From the NCBI GenBank assembly GCA_031266385.1, contig JAISBC010000025.1:1-7578 (forward strand): a stretch of DNA of 7,578 bases, read 5' to 3'. The notes under the pieces were generated by a model. That model was not told where the DNA came from, made no database searches, and saw only the letters and a list, made by a program, of their open reading frames with translations. Position 1 is the stretch's first letter, and each line of letters begins with the position of its first letter. Origin of the DNA: Holosporales bacterium (GTDB taxonomy: Bacteria > Pseudomonadota > Alphaproteobacteria > RUG11792). Of this stretch, positions 1 to 6,533 are shown piece by piece. The position numbers and the translations under genes were made by a program.

Positions 1-129
1 CAGCCTGGCTAACAGATTAAACCACCCCCAACACAATATTGCAAAAAGCAGCGCCCCCCCCCCCCCCCAACGCCTTGTAAGGCCTGGTTTTCCAACGTTC
101 TTGTTAGCAAATTTGTTAAATATTTTCAT
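1..129 (-). CDS. Unknown small protein, copy A of a shared-leader family (partial, runs off left edge)
   Basis: I do not recognise this protein. Translation from the ATG at 129 gives 43 codons open to the window edge, so the C-terminus is missing. A strong Shine-Dalgarno (GGGGAGG at 146-140) lies 10 nt upstream of the ATG. Residues 1-18 (beginning MKIFNKFANKNVGKPGL) match copy B at the other end of the window. They are followed by a short basic stretch with Trp, then Gly codons from a 15-G run, then a hydrophobic stretch (about residues 26-41, ALLFAILCWGWFNLLA) that could span a membrane. The other two frames after the G run hit stops within about 15 codons, so the reading frame depends on tract length. 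The good ribosome binding site and the preserved leader support real expression. No function can be assigned. A pseudogene, or an assembly error in the homopolymer, remains possible. Confidence 0.5.
   Translation of the reverse strand, partial: MKIFNKFANKNVGKPGLTRRWGGGGALLFAILCWGWFNLLARL
54..68. repeat. Poly-C/poly-G homopolymer of 15
   Basis: Fifteen consecutive C on the plus strand (G on the coding strand of copy A) lie inside its reading frame, just after the shared leader. Runs of this length are prone to slipped-strand length change. At 15 the downstream hydrophobic segment stays in frame; the other two frames meet TAG or TAA soon after. The tract lies close to the window end, so sequencing or assembly error in its length is a real alternative. 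Confidence 0.85.
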
Positions 130-149
130 AAAATCATATCCTCCCCAAT
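77..149 (-). repeat. 73-bp direct repeat, left copy (RBS plus shared N-terminal leader)
   Basis: This segment matches 7455-7527 at 72 of 73 positions. The one difference is C at 135 against A at 7513, in the spacer between the Shine-Dalgarno and the ATG. The repeat contains the Shine-Dalgarno, the start codon and codons 1-17 of copy A on the minus strand. Identity stops abruptly on both sides. Conservation across ribosome binding site and leader, with unrelated flanks, suggests either a gene family spread by duplication or recombination at a shared 5' cassette. Confidence 0.93.
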
Positions 150-251
150 ATTTCTATAATTATCATAACTAATAATGATTAAAATCCAGTAAACGATAGG
201 CATTTTAAAAAACTAAAATCTTTTCATTCGTCTTGATTTTGTCGGGTATGT
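130..251. promoter_or_regulatory. AT-rich divergent spacer with a candidate -10 box
   Basis: This 122-nt spacer separates the divergent starts of copy A (minus) and the PgsA-like gene (plus). A perfect TATAAT lies at 155-160 on the plus strand, but nothing like TTGACA sits 16-18 nt upstream, so its use for the plus-strand gene is uncertain. For copy A, the minus strand has TATGAT-like sequence near 165-172, about 20 nt downstream of a TTTACT-like hexamer, which is weak spacing. The divergent layout requires promoters here for both genes. Confidence 0.3.
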
Positions 252-827
252 TTGGCACACTATGCGACGTATCTGGTAACCGGTGGTGTCGCGACTTCTT
301 TGGGCTGGCGTTATATTCCCAACTTACTTTGTGTCATTAGGATTCTGTGTTCTCCGTCCCTTTTCTTCAGCATTCTTATTGAATCTTCATGGTCGTTACC
401 CATCATCCTCCTCGCCGCCGTCACCGATTTTTTGGATGGTTACACGGCGCGGAGATTCGGGGCCGAATCGATAATTGGATCGTTCTTGGATCCATTGGCT
501 GACAAGATATTCTGCAACACGGCCCTATGGAGCATTTATTTCCTAAAATATTGCTCGATATCGATGTTCCTCGTCGCTCTATTCCTAACCCTCAGGGATT
601 TAGCCCTCCTATTCGGGAGTCTTCTAGTCATATCCAAAAAAACATCAGGTAAGGACCTGAAACCCATATTCATGAGTAAAGTCTGTACGGCCCTGATCTT
701 TTCTCTCTGCTGTCTCGCCGTCATCGATATCGGTATGAAGGATGTTATCCTGGAAATCCTAAGTTTATTATGTCTGATCGGAATCATTATAACATCTTGT
801 ATTTATACGGTCAGATTCTTCAAGTAA
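252..827 (+). CDS. pgsA: CDP-alcohol phosphatidyltransferase, probably phosphatidylglycerophosphate synthase
   Basis: This is an integral membrane enzyme of the CDP-alcohol phosphatidyltransferase family, which moves a phosphatidyl group from CDP-diacylglycerol to an alcohol. PgsA uses glycerol-3-phosphate on the way to phosphatidylglycerol. The family signature is complete at residues 59-84: D59, D62-G63, A66-R67, G76, D80 and D84, with the context GSFLDPLADK typical of PgsA. Several hydrophobic stretches surround it. The start is uncertain: there is no in-frame ATG and a stop lies at 234-236, leaving TTG at 252 (191 aa) or TTG at 300 (175 aa, about where PgsA homologues begin, before IPNLL). 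Neither has a clear Shine-Dalgarno. The last 60 nt overlap the end of asd on the opposite strand. A cardiolipin-synthase-type or other acceptor specificity cannot be excluded. Confidence 0.83.
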   Translation: MAHYATYLVTGGVATSLGWRYIPNLLCVIRILCSPSLFFSILIESSWSLPIILLAAVTDFLDGYTARRFGAESIIGSFLDPLADKIFCNTALWSIYFLKYCSISMFLVALFLTLRDLALLFGSLLVISKKTSGKDLKPIFMSKVCTALIFSLCCLAVIDIGMKDVILEILSLLCLIGIIITSCIYTVRFFK

Positions 828-1832
828 CTGCAGCGCTATCTGCACGGCATTCAGGGCGGCCCCCTTCCTCAGATTATCAGAAACACACCAGAAGCTGAGG
901 GCATTCGGGATGGATGGATGCCTCCTTATCCGGCTAATGAAAACCTCATCCAAACCGGCCGCATCCACAGGTGTAATATAGTTATTCCCTGGATCGTCTA
1001 CGACTTTAACTCCTGGAAATTTATCGAATGCTTCTCTGGCCACTTCTATATCAACATTATCTTCGAATTTAGCGAAAACGGACACGGAATGACCAACAAA
1101 AACTGGAACTCGGACGCAGGTCGCCGTTATACTAATATCCGGTAGGTTCAAAATTTTCTTCGTTTCGTATATCATTTTGAGCTCCTCCTTGGTATACAGC
1201 GAATCGGTCATCATATCGATTTGAGGTATAACGTTAAATGCGATCTGCTTTTTGAAGTGCTTTGGAGTAATCGGATTATCTAGCAGGCTATTAGGGGTCT
1301 GTAACAGCAATTCCTCGACGCCCTTCTGCCCAGCCCCCGAGACGGATTGATACGTCGAAACGACGATTTCCTTGACATTGAAAACGTCGTGGAGAGGCTT
1401 TATGGCCATCAGCATCTGGATCGTCGAGCAATTCGGATTCGAGATGAGCTTCGGGTTAGGATAGTTTTTTAGATCGGAAAAATTTATCTCAGGAATGATC
1501 AGGGGGACATCATCTTCCATCCTGAAACAGGAGGAATTATCGATGACATAACAACCCCTCCTGATGGCCTCAGGGGCCAGGCTTTTGGAAACCTCCGACC
1601 CAGCACAAAAAATAGCGATACAATGATCCGAGAAATCCAGATCATTTGTATCCAGCACGAAGAAACGTTCGTCACGAACGGATAGGATACTTCCAGCTGA
1701 TCTTGGAGACGCGGCCGCCGTAATTTCGTGGGCCGAAACACCGCGGCTCAGCAGGATGGATAACACCTCACGACCGACCTTTCCCGTTGCCCCAACTACG
1801 ACGAATTTAGTTCCAGACGATGACGGCCTCAT
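768..1832 (-). CDS. asd: Aspartate-semialdehyde dehydrogenase
   Basis: Cytoplasmic enzyme that reduces aspartyl-4-phosphate to aspartate semialdehyde with NADPH, feeding lysine/diaminopimelate, threonine and methionine synthesis. The N-terminal dinucleotide-binding motif GATGKVGRE is at residues 14-22. The active-site Cys135 lies in SNPNCSTIQ, and R241 and H248 (RVPVFVGH) match the substrate-binding and catalytic positions of the family. The family C-terminal motif SDNLRKGAALNAVQIA is present. At 354 aa it is slightly longer than the usual roughly 340. The extra tail after QLLEE is encoded in the stretch that overlaps the convergent pgsA-like gene. Its ATG overlaps the stop of the upstream DUF3576-type gene (ATGA, 1829-1832), implying a bicistronic unit with translational coupling. 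In a bacterium with a cell wall its likeliest essential role is diaminopimelate supply. Confidence 0.96.
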   Translation of the reverse strand: MRPSSSGTKFVVVGATGKVGREVLSILLSRGVSAHEITAAASPRSAGSILSVRDERFFVLDTNDLDFSDHCIAIFCAGSEVSKSLAPEAIRRGCYVIDNSSCFRMEDDVPLIIPEINFSDLKNYPNPKLISNPNCSTIQMLMAIKPLHDVFNVKEIVVSTYQSVSGAGQKGVEELLLQTPNSLLDNPITPKHFKKQIAFNVIPQIDMMTDSLYTKEELKMIYETKKILNLPDISITATCVRVPVFVGHSVSVFAKFEDNVDIEVAREAFDKFPGVKVVDDPGNNYITPVDAAGLDEVFISRIRRHPSIPNALSFWCVSDNLRKGAALNAVQIALQLLEESDRINTRCYNDSDQT

Positions 1833-2341
1833 ACCTGAGCTGCTTCGACTATCCTATTCCTTGTGGTGTCCTGTAATATCGACAATCTTACCGGTGAATC
1901 TTCCACCGAAGTGATTTCAACGGTGACCTCACCTTGAGCATCGATCTTAACGGTGACTACGTATTGGCAGGCTCCGGTATTGTCAAACTTATCTACCTTC
2001 GATCGACTCGTCCGGATTAACCATACCGGGCCGCTCTTATCCACCTCATCCATCGAAAACCCCTTGAGGGCAGTAAAGGCAGCATTCCATAGCCTCTCTC
2101 TCTGATTTAAATTAGTATCTTGAGGCACGGTTACACCCAAATCTTCATCAGAATCATGAGCAGAATCATCTGATCCCCTGCAGCCCTTCAGCAGCTTAGA
2201 ATCAAATATAGACCCGAACGCTCTATTATTCCGATCCTTATAGAAGACGGGAGCTCCAGCTTTGTATGACTTCTTCGCCATGGATGAACCCGGAATCAGC
2301 AACATCAGAGCGATGGCAAAGCATCTCAAAGCAATTTTCAT
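1829..2341 (-). CDS. Secreted DUF3576-type protein
   Basis: An exported protein of unknown function, 170 aa from the ATG at 2341. Residues 1-22 form a clear signal peptide (positive start MKIALR, hydrophobic core, likely cleavage after SSMA). It has no lipobox Cys. The mature part contains a GSIF motif and then, in the C-terminal half, an LWNAAFTALKGF segment followed by PVWLIRTS and a VTVKIDAQGEVTVEI strand pattern. I recognise this as the layout of DUF3576, an alphaproteobacterial envelope family (pattern recognition, not a search). A TTG at 2356 would extend the frame by five residues but would spoil the signal peptide start, so ATG 2341 is preferred. No strong Shine-Dalgarno precedes it. 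It is first in an operon with asd, overlapping it by 4 nt. The biochemical role is unknown; an outer-membrane or periplasmic assembly role is only speculation. Confidence 0.8.
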   Translation of the reverse strand: MKIALRCFAIALMLLIPGSSMAKKSYKAGAPVFYKDRNNRAFGSIFDSKLLKGCRGSDDSAHDSDEDLGVTVPQDTNLNQRERLWNAAFTALKGFSMDEVDKSGPVWLIRTSRSKVDKFDNTGACQYVVTVKIDAQGEVTVEITSVEDSPVRLSILQDTTRNRIVEAAQV

Positions 2342-2374
2342 CGTGATATCACACAACCACAGAAAAGCGCCTGG

Positions 2375-2405
2375 ATTTTACCATAAAATGCAGCAAAGGT
2401 AAAAT
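2375..2405 (-). promoter_or_regulatory. Promoter of the DUF3576-asd operon with perfect inverted repeat
   Basis: On the minus strand a -35-like TTTACC (2403-2398) is followed after exactly 17 nt by TAAAAT (2380-2375), which would start transcription about 27 nt before the ATG at 2341. The same bases form a perfect 8-bp inverted repeat, ATTTTACC (2375-2382) and GGTAAAAT (2398-2405), with arm centres 23 nt apart, roughly two helical turns. This could be the operator of a dimeric regulator. It could also be a chance symmetry of the AT-rich promoter hexamers. Confidence 0.5.
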
Positions 2406-2540
2406 TATAAAAAACAAATAGAAGATGGTAAGTCAAAATTCATAAATCTCGAAGAGATAACAACAGAAACCAATAGACGCAAGTAAAGCAAAATAGATCA
2501 TTGTAATATATAGGTAGGAAAGTTGCAAGGAAGATTTGAT

Positions 2541-2693
2541 ATGGAGACAATAGCACGAATCATAACGATAATGAGCACAGTCCTGACCATGCCTATCATT
2601 CAAGCTCGAGATTACCAAGAACCAACAAGAGAACATCAGGAAATATCTCCCACCGCACACTATCACGTAGAATGTCTAGGCCCTACCATTTAG
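2541..2693 (+). pseudogene. Signal-peptide-bearing small frame, apparently cut by the IS edge
   Basis: An ATG frame of 50 codons has a good Shine-Dalgarno (AAGGAAG, 7 nt upstream). Its first 22 residues look like a signal peptide (METIARIITIMSTVLTMPIIQA, here split as METIARIITIM and STVLTMPIIQA, with cleavage after IIQA). The following residues are hydrophilic. The last few codons fall in the terminal sequence of the IS5-family remnant, so the present stop is probably supplied by the IS and the frame is probably the beginning of a longer secreted protein truncated by insertion. I could not identify the missing part to the right of the IS. It may also be a genuine short secreted peptide, or chance. 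Confidence 0.35.
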
Positions 2694-3082
2694 CGATAAC
2701 TATCCTCTGTACATCTTCTAAAGAACTCGAGTTCTTCGCATATCTCGTTGCTATTCCTCTCCACTGTCTAAGCTTTAACAATGCATTCTCTACTAAATGA
2801 CTCTTCCTATATGGTTCTTTACCATACTTCCTTGGTTCTAGATGATAAGGGATTCTTCCTTTGTACCATCTGTAACTAATCCCCCAGACTCCATTCTCTT
2901 TCCAAGACTGATGGTAGGTCTCGCCTTGGAAATACAGTCCTTTCAATGTATCCTGTTGGATGTGATTCTAATGTCTGTAAGGTACTAATTCCGTTATTCA
3001 TCCTACACAAAAGTCTCAAAATGGATGGGGGGATGGTATCACAGTTCAGTTCGTGACGACAGAGCCTAAAAATCTTCATCAA
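2683..3082 (-). pseudogene. IS5-family transposase remnant, frameshifted and internally deleted
   Basis: The frame ending at 2683 carries a typical IS5-family C-terminus: KGRIPYHLEPRKYGKEPYRK, then SHLVENALLKLRQWRGIATR with YAKNSSS. This corresponds to the region holding the last acidic residue of the DDE triad (E in LVEN) and the conserved RRIATRYDK-like motif. In another frame, about 2876-2960, the string FPRRDLPSVLE resembles the N-terminal WRDLP motif of the same family. The middle part with the first two Asp residues is not present, so the copy looks internally deleted and frameshifted, and cannot be active. The left IS end is probably near 2676-2690 (CTAG then GGCCCTACCATTTAG), overlapping the transposase stop. 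No matching right inverted repeat was found by eye. Confidence 0.72.
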
Positions 3083-3311
3083 TCTCCTGGAGAATTATAC
3101 AAGATAATCAAAAAACCTTCCTTTCTCTATAGCGCAAAAATAAGCTTTTTTCAAATCCTCATGCGTAGACCGCTGTTCATAACCCGAACAGACTGCTTGC
3201 CAGCTGTTTTCTTTGTGTGCGATACTCATCCATAGCGCTTGGAGCGGATTACATGCGGTTTTTTTGTAGGATTGTGGCTGGGATTTTTTTTCATTTCCCA
3301 GGGTTGGTGAT

Positions 3312-4124
3312 ATGGCGACGAATTTTTGGATTGTGGATACGTTGAGCAGGGAATTGCTGCGAGGGCATCCATCTACCGTATTTTTCGTCGAAGATTTCTG
3401 CGGAGACGACCTGTTACAGAACATCTCCATGGAGATAAATACGGCCGAGACCGTGTTCGCTAAGAAGGTCAGTGCCGATCATTTTTTGTGTAAATGTTTT
3501 TCTCCGAACTGCCAGGGAATGAACTTTGGGAACGGTCTTTTTGCGGCGGCCAAGGTCATTAACTTACAGGATCCATCATTAATGGAATTTAAGATAACCG
3601 TCGATCAAAGAGATATCCCTATTCATATTCTCGATGATGGCGCGATCAGGATGATGTTTGACAGCGCCAGGGTGGATAAGGCCGTCGTCCCGACCCTATT
3701 GCATTCGGCTCTGACCGGGAAACTGATCGTCTCCGTCGCGAAATGCGATTCAGATTTGATAGTCGAAATACGGAGCCCGAAGAAATTATTGAATCTCAGC
3801 CCAGATATCGATACGTTCAAGAGAATTCACGGATATAATTCATTTATTATAACATCGGATACTCATTATGAACTGGACTTGGATTATGATTTTTGTGCGC
3901 GAGTATTTGCTCCTAAAATGGGACTATTTCATGATATTCTAACACCGATAGCAAGTGTCAAACTGGCCGCATATTGGTCGGATAGAATGGAGAAGAAAGA
4001 TCTCGTTGGATTTCAGCCATCTCCCGATAGGAACTGCCACGTGAACCTCTCGTATGGAGAAAATCAAACCTCCGTCACGGGGTATTGTGTCATCTCGACG
4101 GAAGGCCAGATGGCTATTTTTTAG
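3312..4124 (+). CDS. PhzF-family (DapF-fold) protein with altered active site
   Basis: A 270-aa protein of the PhzF family, whose characterised members are isomerases with two DapF-like halves; most members have unknown substrates. Landmarks in order: IVDTLSRELLRGHPSTV (residues 7-23, family DxFT..PF.GNPAAV); MEINTAETVFA with E46 in the place of the catalytic Glu; NFGNGLFAAA (71-80) at the usual CGHATLAAA; and RVFAPKMGLFHDILTPIAS (197-215) at the usual RxFAPxxGIxEDPVTGSA, followed by AAYW. E46 and D208 are kept, but the usual His is Asn74 and the usual Ser is Ile213 in my by-eye alignment, so ordinary isomerase activity is doubtful. The ATG at 3312 fits the family start and has only a weak AGGG 8 nt upstream. 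It precedes lepB-rnc on the same strand by 215 nt. No phenazine genes are nearby, so a role in phenazine synthesis is not implied. Confidence 0.82.
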   Translation: MATNFWIVDTLSRELLRGHPSTVFFVEDFCGDDLLQNISMEINTAETVFAKKVSADHFLCKCFSPNCQGMNFGNGLFAAAKVINLQDPSLMEFKITVDQRDIPIHILDDGAIRMMFDSARVDKAVVPTLLHSALTGKLIVSVAKCDSDLIVEIRSPKKLLNLSPDIDTFKRIHGYNSFIITSDTHYELDLDYDFCARVFAPKMGLFHDILTPIASVKLAAYWSDRMEKKDLVGFQPSPDRNCHVNLSYGENQTSVTGYCVISTEGQMAIF

Positions 4125-4339
4125 TGCCTTATATTATGGACGGGAATACCGTTTGAAGATCTGTGAAGGATCAGTTATGAAGAGGAATGAATTCTGAGAA
4201 GATTTAGGATTGTGAGGAGCAATAAGACACAAATTTGATGGCATTTTTTGCGACGCCCATACAGACCTGGTGTCCTCGAGTGAACGATGTTACAATATTT
4301 ATCACATGCATTTTCTGCAATTTTTATAGAGTCTTTGTT

Positions 4340-5086
4340 ATGAACAAGTACGATATCTGGAGGGGCGTAAAGGAATGGATCTGGGTTCTGACGTCGTTCA
4401 CACTGGTCTGTTTCTTCCTTTATCAACCGTTCAAAATCCCGTCCGGATCGATGGTTCCGACGCTGCTCATCGGGGATTTTCTGATCGTCAATAAATTCTG
4501 CTACGGATATTCGAATGATTCATTCCGAATCGGAACCTTCACGTTTCCACTTCCAAAGATAACGAAGAGATTATTCTCTGATAACCTACCTCAGCGCGGA
4601 GATGTCGTCGTCTTCAGGAACGAAAAAGACAAGGATCAGAATTATATCAAAAGAGTAATCGGATTACCAGGGGATAAAATTGAACTGAAGGATGGGGTCG
4701 TCTTCATCAACGACGTAGCCGTCGAACTCGAAGAGGACGGAGAATTTTCGATCATCGAGAATGATGAATATGTGATATACAAGAAATATATCGAAAAACT
4801 ACCGAACGGATACAAACACGTCATAATAAAACGGTTTCCATTCGGCAAGGGGGCCCTCGATAACGTCGGTCCATTTATAGTTCCTGAGGGGCAGTATTTC
4901 ATGATGGGCGATAATCGGGATAATTCCCAGGATAGTCGTGTCCCGGAGGCCGTTGGCTGTATTCCTTTGGATAGGATTATGGGTCGAGCCGAATGCCGAT
5001 GGTTCTCATCTAGTTGCGAGATTTGGGAAGTCTTCAAATGGCCCTTTTCAATGCGATTTGAGAGGTTTTTCACGGCGATAAAATGA
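4340..5086 (+). CDS. lepB: Signal peptidase I
   Basis: Membrane-anchored serine protease that removes signal peptides from exported proteins on the outer face of the inner membrane. From the ATG at 4340 the protein has 248 aa. One N-terminal anchor (residues 13-28) is followed directly by box B IPSGSMVPTLLIGD with nucleophile S37. Box D YIKRVIGLPGDKI holds the general base K104, and box E GDNRDNSQDSR is at residues 190-200, so the Ser-Lys dyad is complete. In-frame TTG 4235 and ATG 4238 would add about 35 residues not seen in the family, and the GAGGAG at 4214-4219 is too far upstream of them, so 4340 is preferred, although its own Shine-Dalgarno is weak. The stop overlaps the rnc start (ATGA). 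A single anchor and this length fit the short alphaproteobacterial form. Confidence 0.96.
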   Translation: MNKYDIWRGVKEWIWVLTSFTLVCFFLYQPFKIPSGSMVPTLLIGDFLIVNKFCYGYSNDSFRIGTFTFPLPKITKRLFSDNLPQRGDVVVFRNEKDKDQNYIKRVIGLPGDKIELKDGVVFINDVAVELEEDGEFSIIENDEYVIYKKYIEKLPNGYKHVIIKRFPFGKGALDNVGPFIVPEGQYFMMGDNRDNSQDSRVPEAVGCIPLDRIMGRAECRWFSSSCEIWEVFKWPFSMRFERFFTAIK

Positions 5087-5745
5087 TGTCCAAGCCCACT
5101 ATTTTCGATGACTTGGAACAAAGACTTGGTTATCGATTTAAAGATAAGAAATTGTTATCGAAGGCATTGATTCATTCTAGTTTAAAACACGGATCCATAG
5201 ATTTCGAGAGACTAGAATTCCTCGGCGATAGGGTCCTTGGACTCGTCATTTCTGAATATATCTATAATAATTTCAAGACGAGCGAAGGAGAAATGGCGAA
5301 GATGCAATCCGCATTCGTTTGCGCGGGATCCTGCTATGAGGTTGGCCTTAGTATCAAGTTGGATGGTACGCTTCAAACGGCAGGGCAGCACCTAAAATCG
5401 AATAGGACGGTTCTGGCGGATGCAGTCGAGGCCATCCTGGGGGCCATATTTATCGATGGCGGTTACGAGGCAGTGAAATGCAGCATTCTCAATCTTTGGA
5501 GTGATATCATATCGCATTATGATGAGTCAGAGATGGAGCCGAAAACAGTGCTCCAGGAAATAACTCAGGCGGCGACTGGTGAGATCCCGATTTATAGAGT
5601 CATTTCTACGACGGGCCCCAGCCATGATCCTGAATTCGTGGTCGAGGTTTCGGCTATCAATCAGACGGCCAGAGCCTCAGGGAAATCCAGGAAAACGGCC
5701 GAAGCAAAGGCCGCCCGGATATTGCTGCAAGAAATCGGCCGCTGA
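5083..5745 (+). CDS. rnc: Ribonuclease III
   Basis: Double-strand-specific endoribonuclease that processes rRNA precursors and some mRNAs. It has 220 aa, the usual length. The N-terminal catalytic domain carries the signature ERLEFLGDRVLG (residues 42-53) with metal ligands E42, E45 and D49, and LADAVEAILGAIFIDGG with D113 and E116, so the active site is complete. The double-stranded RNA-binding domain covers about 152-218 (PKTVLQEI ... SGKSRKTAEAKAARILLQEI). Translation starts in the ATGA overlap with lepB, with a second ATG one codon later; translational coupling is likely, as the upstream sequence lacks a strong Shine-Dalgarno. The lepB-rnc order is common in Proteobacteria. In many genomes era follows, but here it does not. 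Confidence 0.97.
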   Translation: MMSKPTIFDDLEQRLGYRFKDKKLLSKALIHSSLKHGSIDFERLEFLGDRVLGLVISEYIYNNFKTSEGEMAKMQSAFVCAGSCYEVGLSIKLDGTLQTAGQHLKSNRTVLADAVEAILGAIFIDGGYEAVKCSILNLWSDIISHYDESEMEPKTVLQEITQAATGEIPIYRVISTTGPSHDPEFVVEVSAINQTARASGKSRKTAEAKAARILLQEIGR

Positions 5746-6533
5746 GTCAATTAAGGTTCAGTTTATGAAAAGTCCGGATGGATGACCGATAATTTTTCCC
5801 AAAGTAATACCAAGACAAACTTACCATTCCACCAGCAAATCCAGCAATCCCCAATAACCCTCTCCATCCGCATCCAAATGAATTATCTTCCTGCCTAAAC
5901 AAAGATCCCCCAACCCATTTTATTCATGGAGAACCCGGCCCAATATCCCATGAAGAACGCACATCTAAAATTCCGAATCTCCATCGACGACGGGAACTCA
6001 CCGGACTTAAAAATTACCGACTCGGTCAACCACCATTGCCCGGGTTTCACCCCATTCCGAGTGAGTATTTCTTAAAGAATTTCCAAACGCTCAGTGAGTA
6101 AAAGGATTGGATAGTTGATAAAGAGTTAAATTTAGGTTAGACTTTGCGGCATTATGGGCTTGACGGTTGTTAAAGAGGATAAGTAGCGTGAAATCTAGGT
6201 GGTTGTCAGCCACTGATAGATGAAACCTTAGCGCTCGATTTTGACCTCATTCATCGTATTCAGCAGCAACGCACCGCAGTTTAAGCATTAGCTCTAGGAG
6301 GGCAATTTCTGGGTTATATCGACGAGTTTATGCCACAGCTCTAATATTGATTCTTTTACACTGATAGTACAGATACGGTGTCTTTGTGATGAGAAGGAAT
6401 TTGATTTGAAGGATAGATGCGAGGATAAGGAGATGAGTTTATTCAGTTTAGAGAAACGCGATGACTTTTCATATTCTATTAATAGATCTTAAATCTTTTT
6501 TAGTTATTCTTAACGAAAGTTAGGAAAGTAGAA
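5746..6533. other. Gene-poor spacer with possible decayed coding sequence
   Basis: About 790 nt with no convincing intact gene on either strand and no tRNA or rRNA. The left part (5800-6060) is C-rich on the plus strand and contains a 49-codon frame from ATG 5926 to TAA 6073-6075 without a Shine-Dalgarno. The right part holds three partly overlapping open stretches in different frames: 6131-6220 (one stop), 6192-6341 (one stop, containing LIDETLALDFDLIHRIQQQR) and 6298-6492 (64 codons, no usable start). Together they look like a frameshifted, decaying gene, but I cannot name a family. The 3' end, about 6500-6533, is AT-rich and should carry the promoter of the DsbA-like gene. Confidence 0.45.

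Larger units (their letters stand above)
2406..3311. other. Accessory, decayed interval between the DUF3576-type and PhzF genes
   Basis: About 900 nt without an intact housekeeping gene. It contains the small signal-peptide frame and the IS5 remnant described separately. To the right, 3095-3270 on the minus strand is open in the frame upstream of the transposase piece after one stop at 3095-3097, and reads KKAYFCAIEKGRFFDYLV, which might be part of another decayed gene; I do not recognise it. A hairpin CTGGGA/TCCCAG (about 3279-3302) lies just before the PhzF start. Nothing else convincing was seen. Confidence 0.5.

Noticed and set aside
536..787. Minus-strand open frame inside the pgsA-like gene
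   Set aside because: It lies antisense to a gene with a complete family signature, has no ribosome binding site and shows no recognisable motif.
2433..2666. Minus-strand frame of 77 codons rich in Cys and Tyr
   Set aside because: It has no Shine-Dalgarno, lies antisense to the better supported signal-peptide frame, and its composition looks like translated AT-rich spacer.
3095..3430. Minus-strand frame of 111 codons overlapping the PhzF start
   Set aside because: Its first 40 codons are antisense to the PhzF gene. Only the segment left of 3270 might be a decayed gene, and I could not place it in a family.
4235..4339. N-terminal extension of LepB from TTG 4235 or ATG 4238
   Set aside because: The extension has no counterpart in signal peptidase I, and the GAGGAG motif is too far from these starts. 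ATG 4340 puts the anchor and Ser box in their usual place.
5579..5785. Second plus-strand frame overlapping the end of rnc
   Set aside because: It is a shifted-frame shadow of the RNA-binding domain of RNase III, with high Arg and Pro and no start signal.
6195..6220. tRNA-like or riboswitch-like hairpin around GGTGG/CCAC
   Set aside because: Only a 4-5 bp stem could be drawn, with no acceptor or T-arm features and no conserved core of a known riboswitch.
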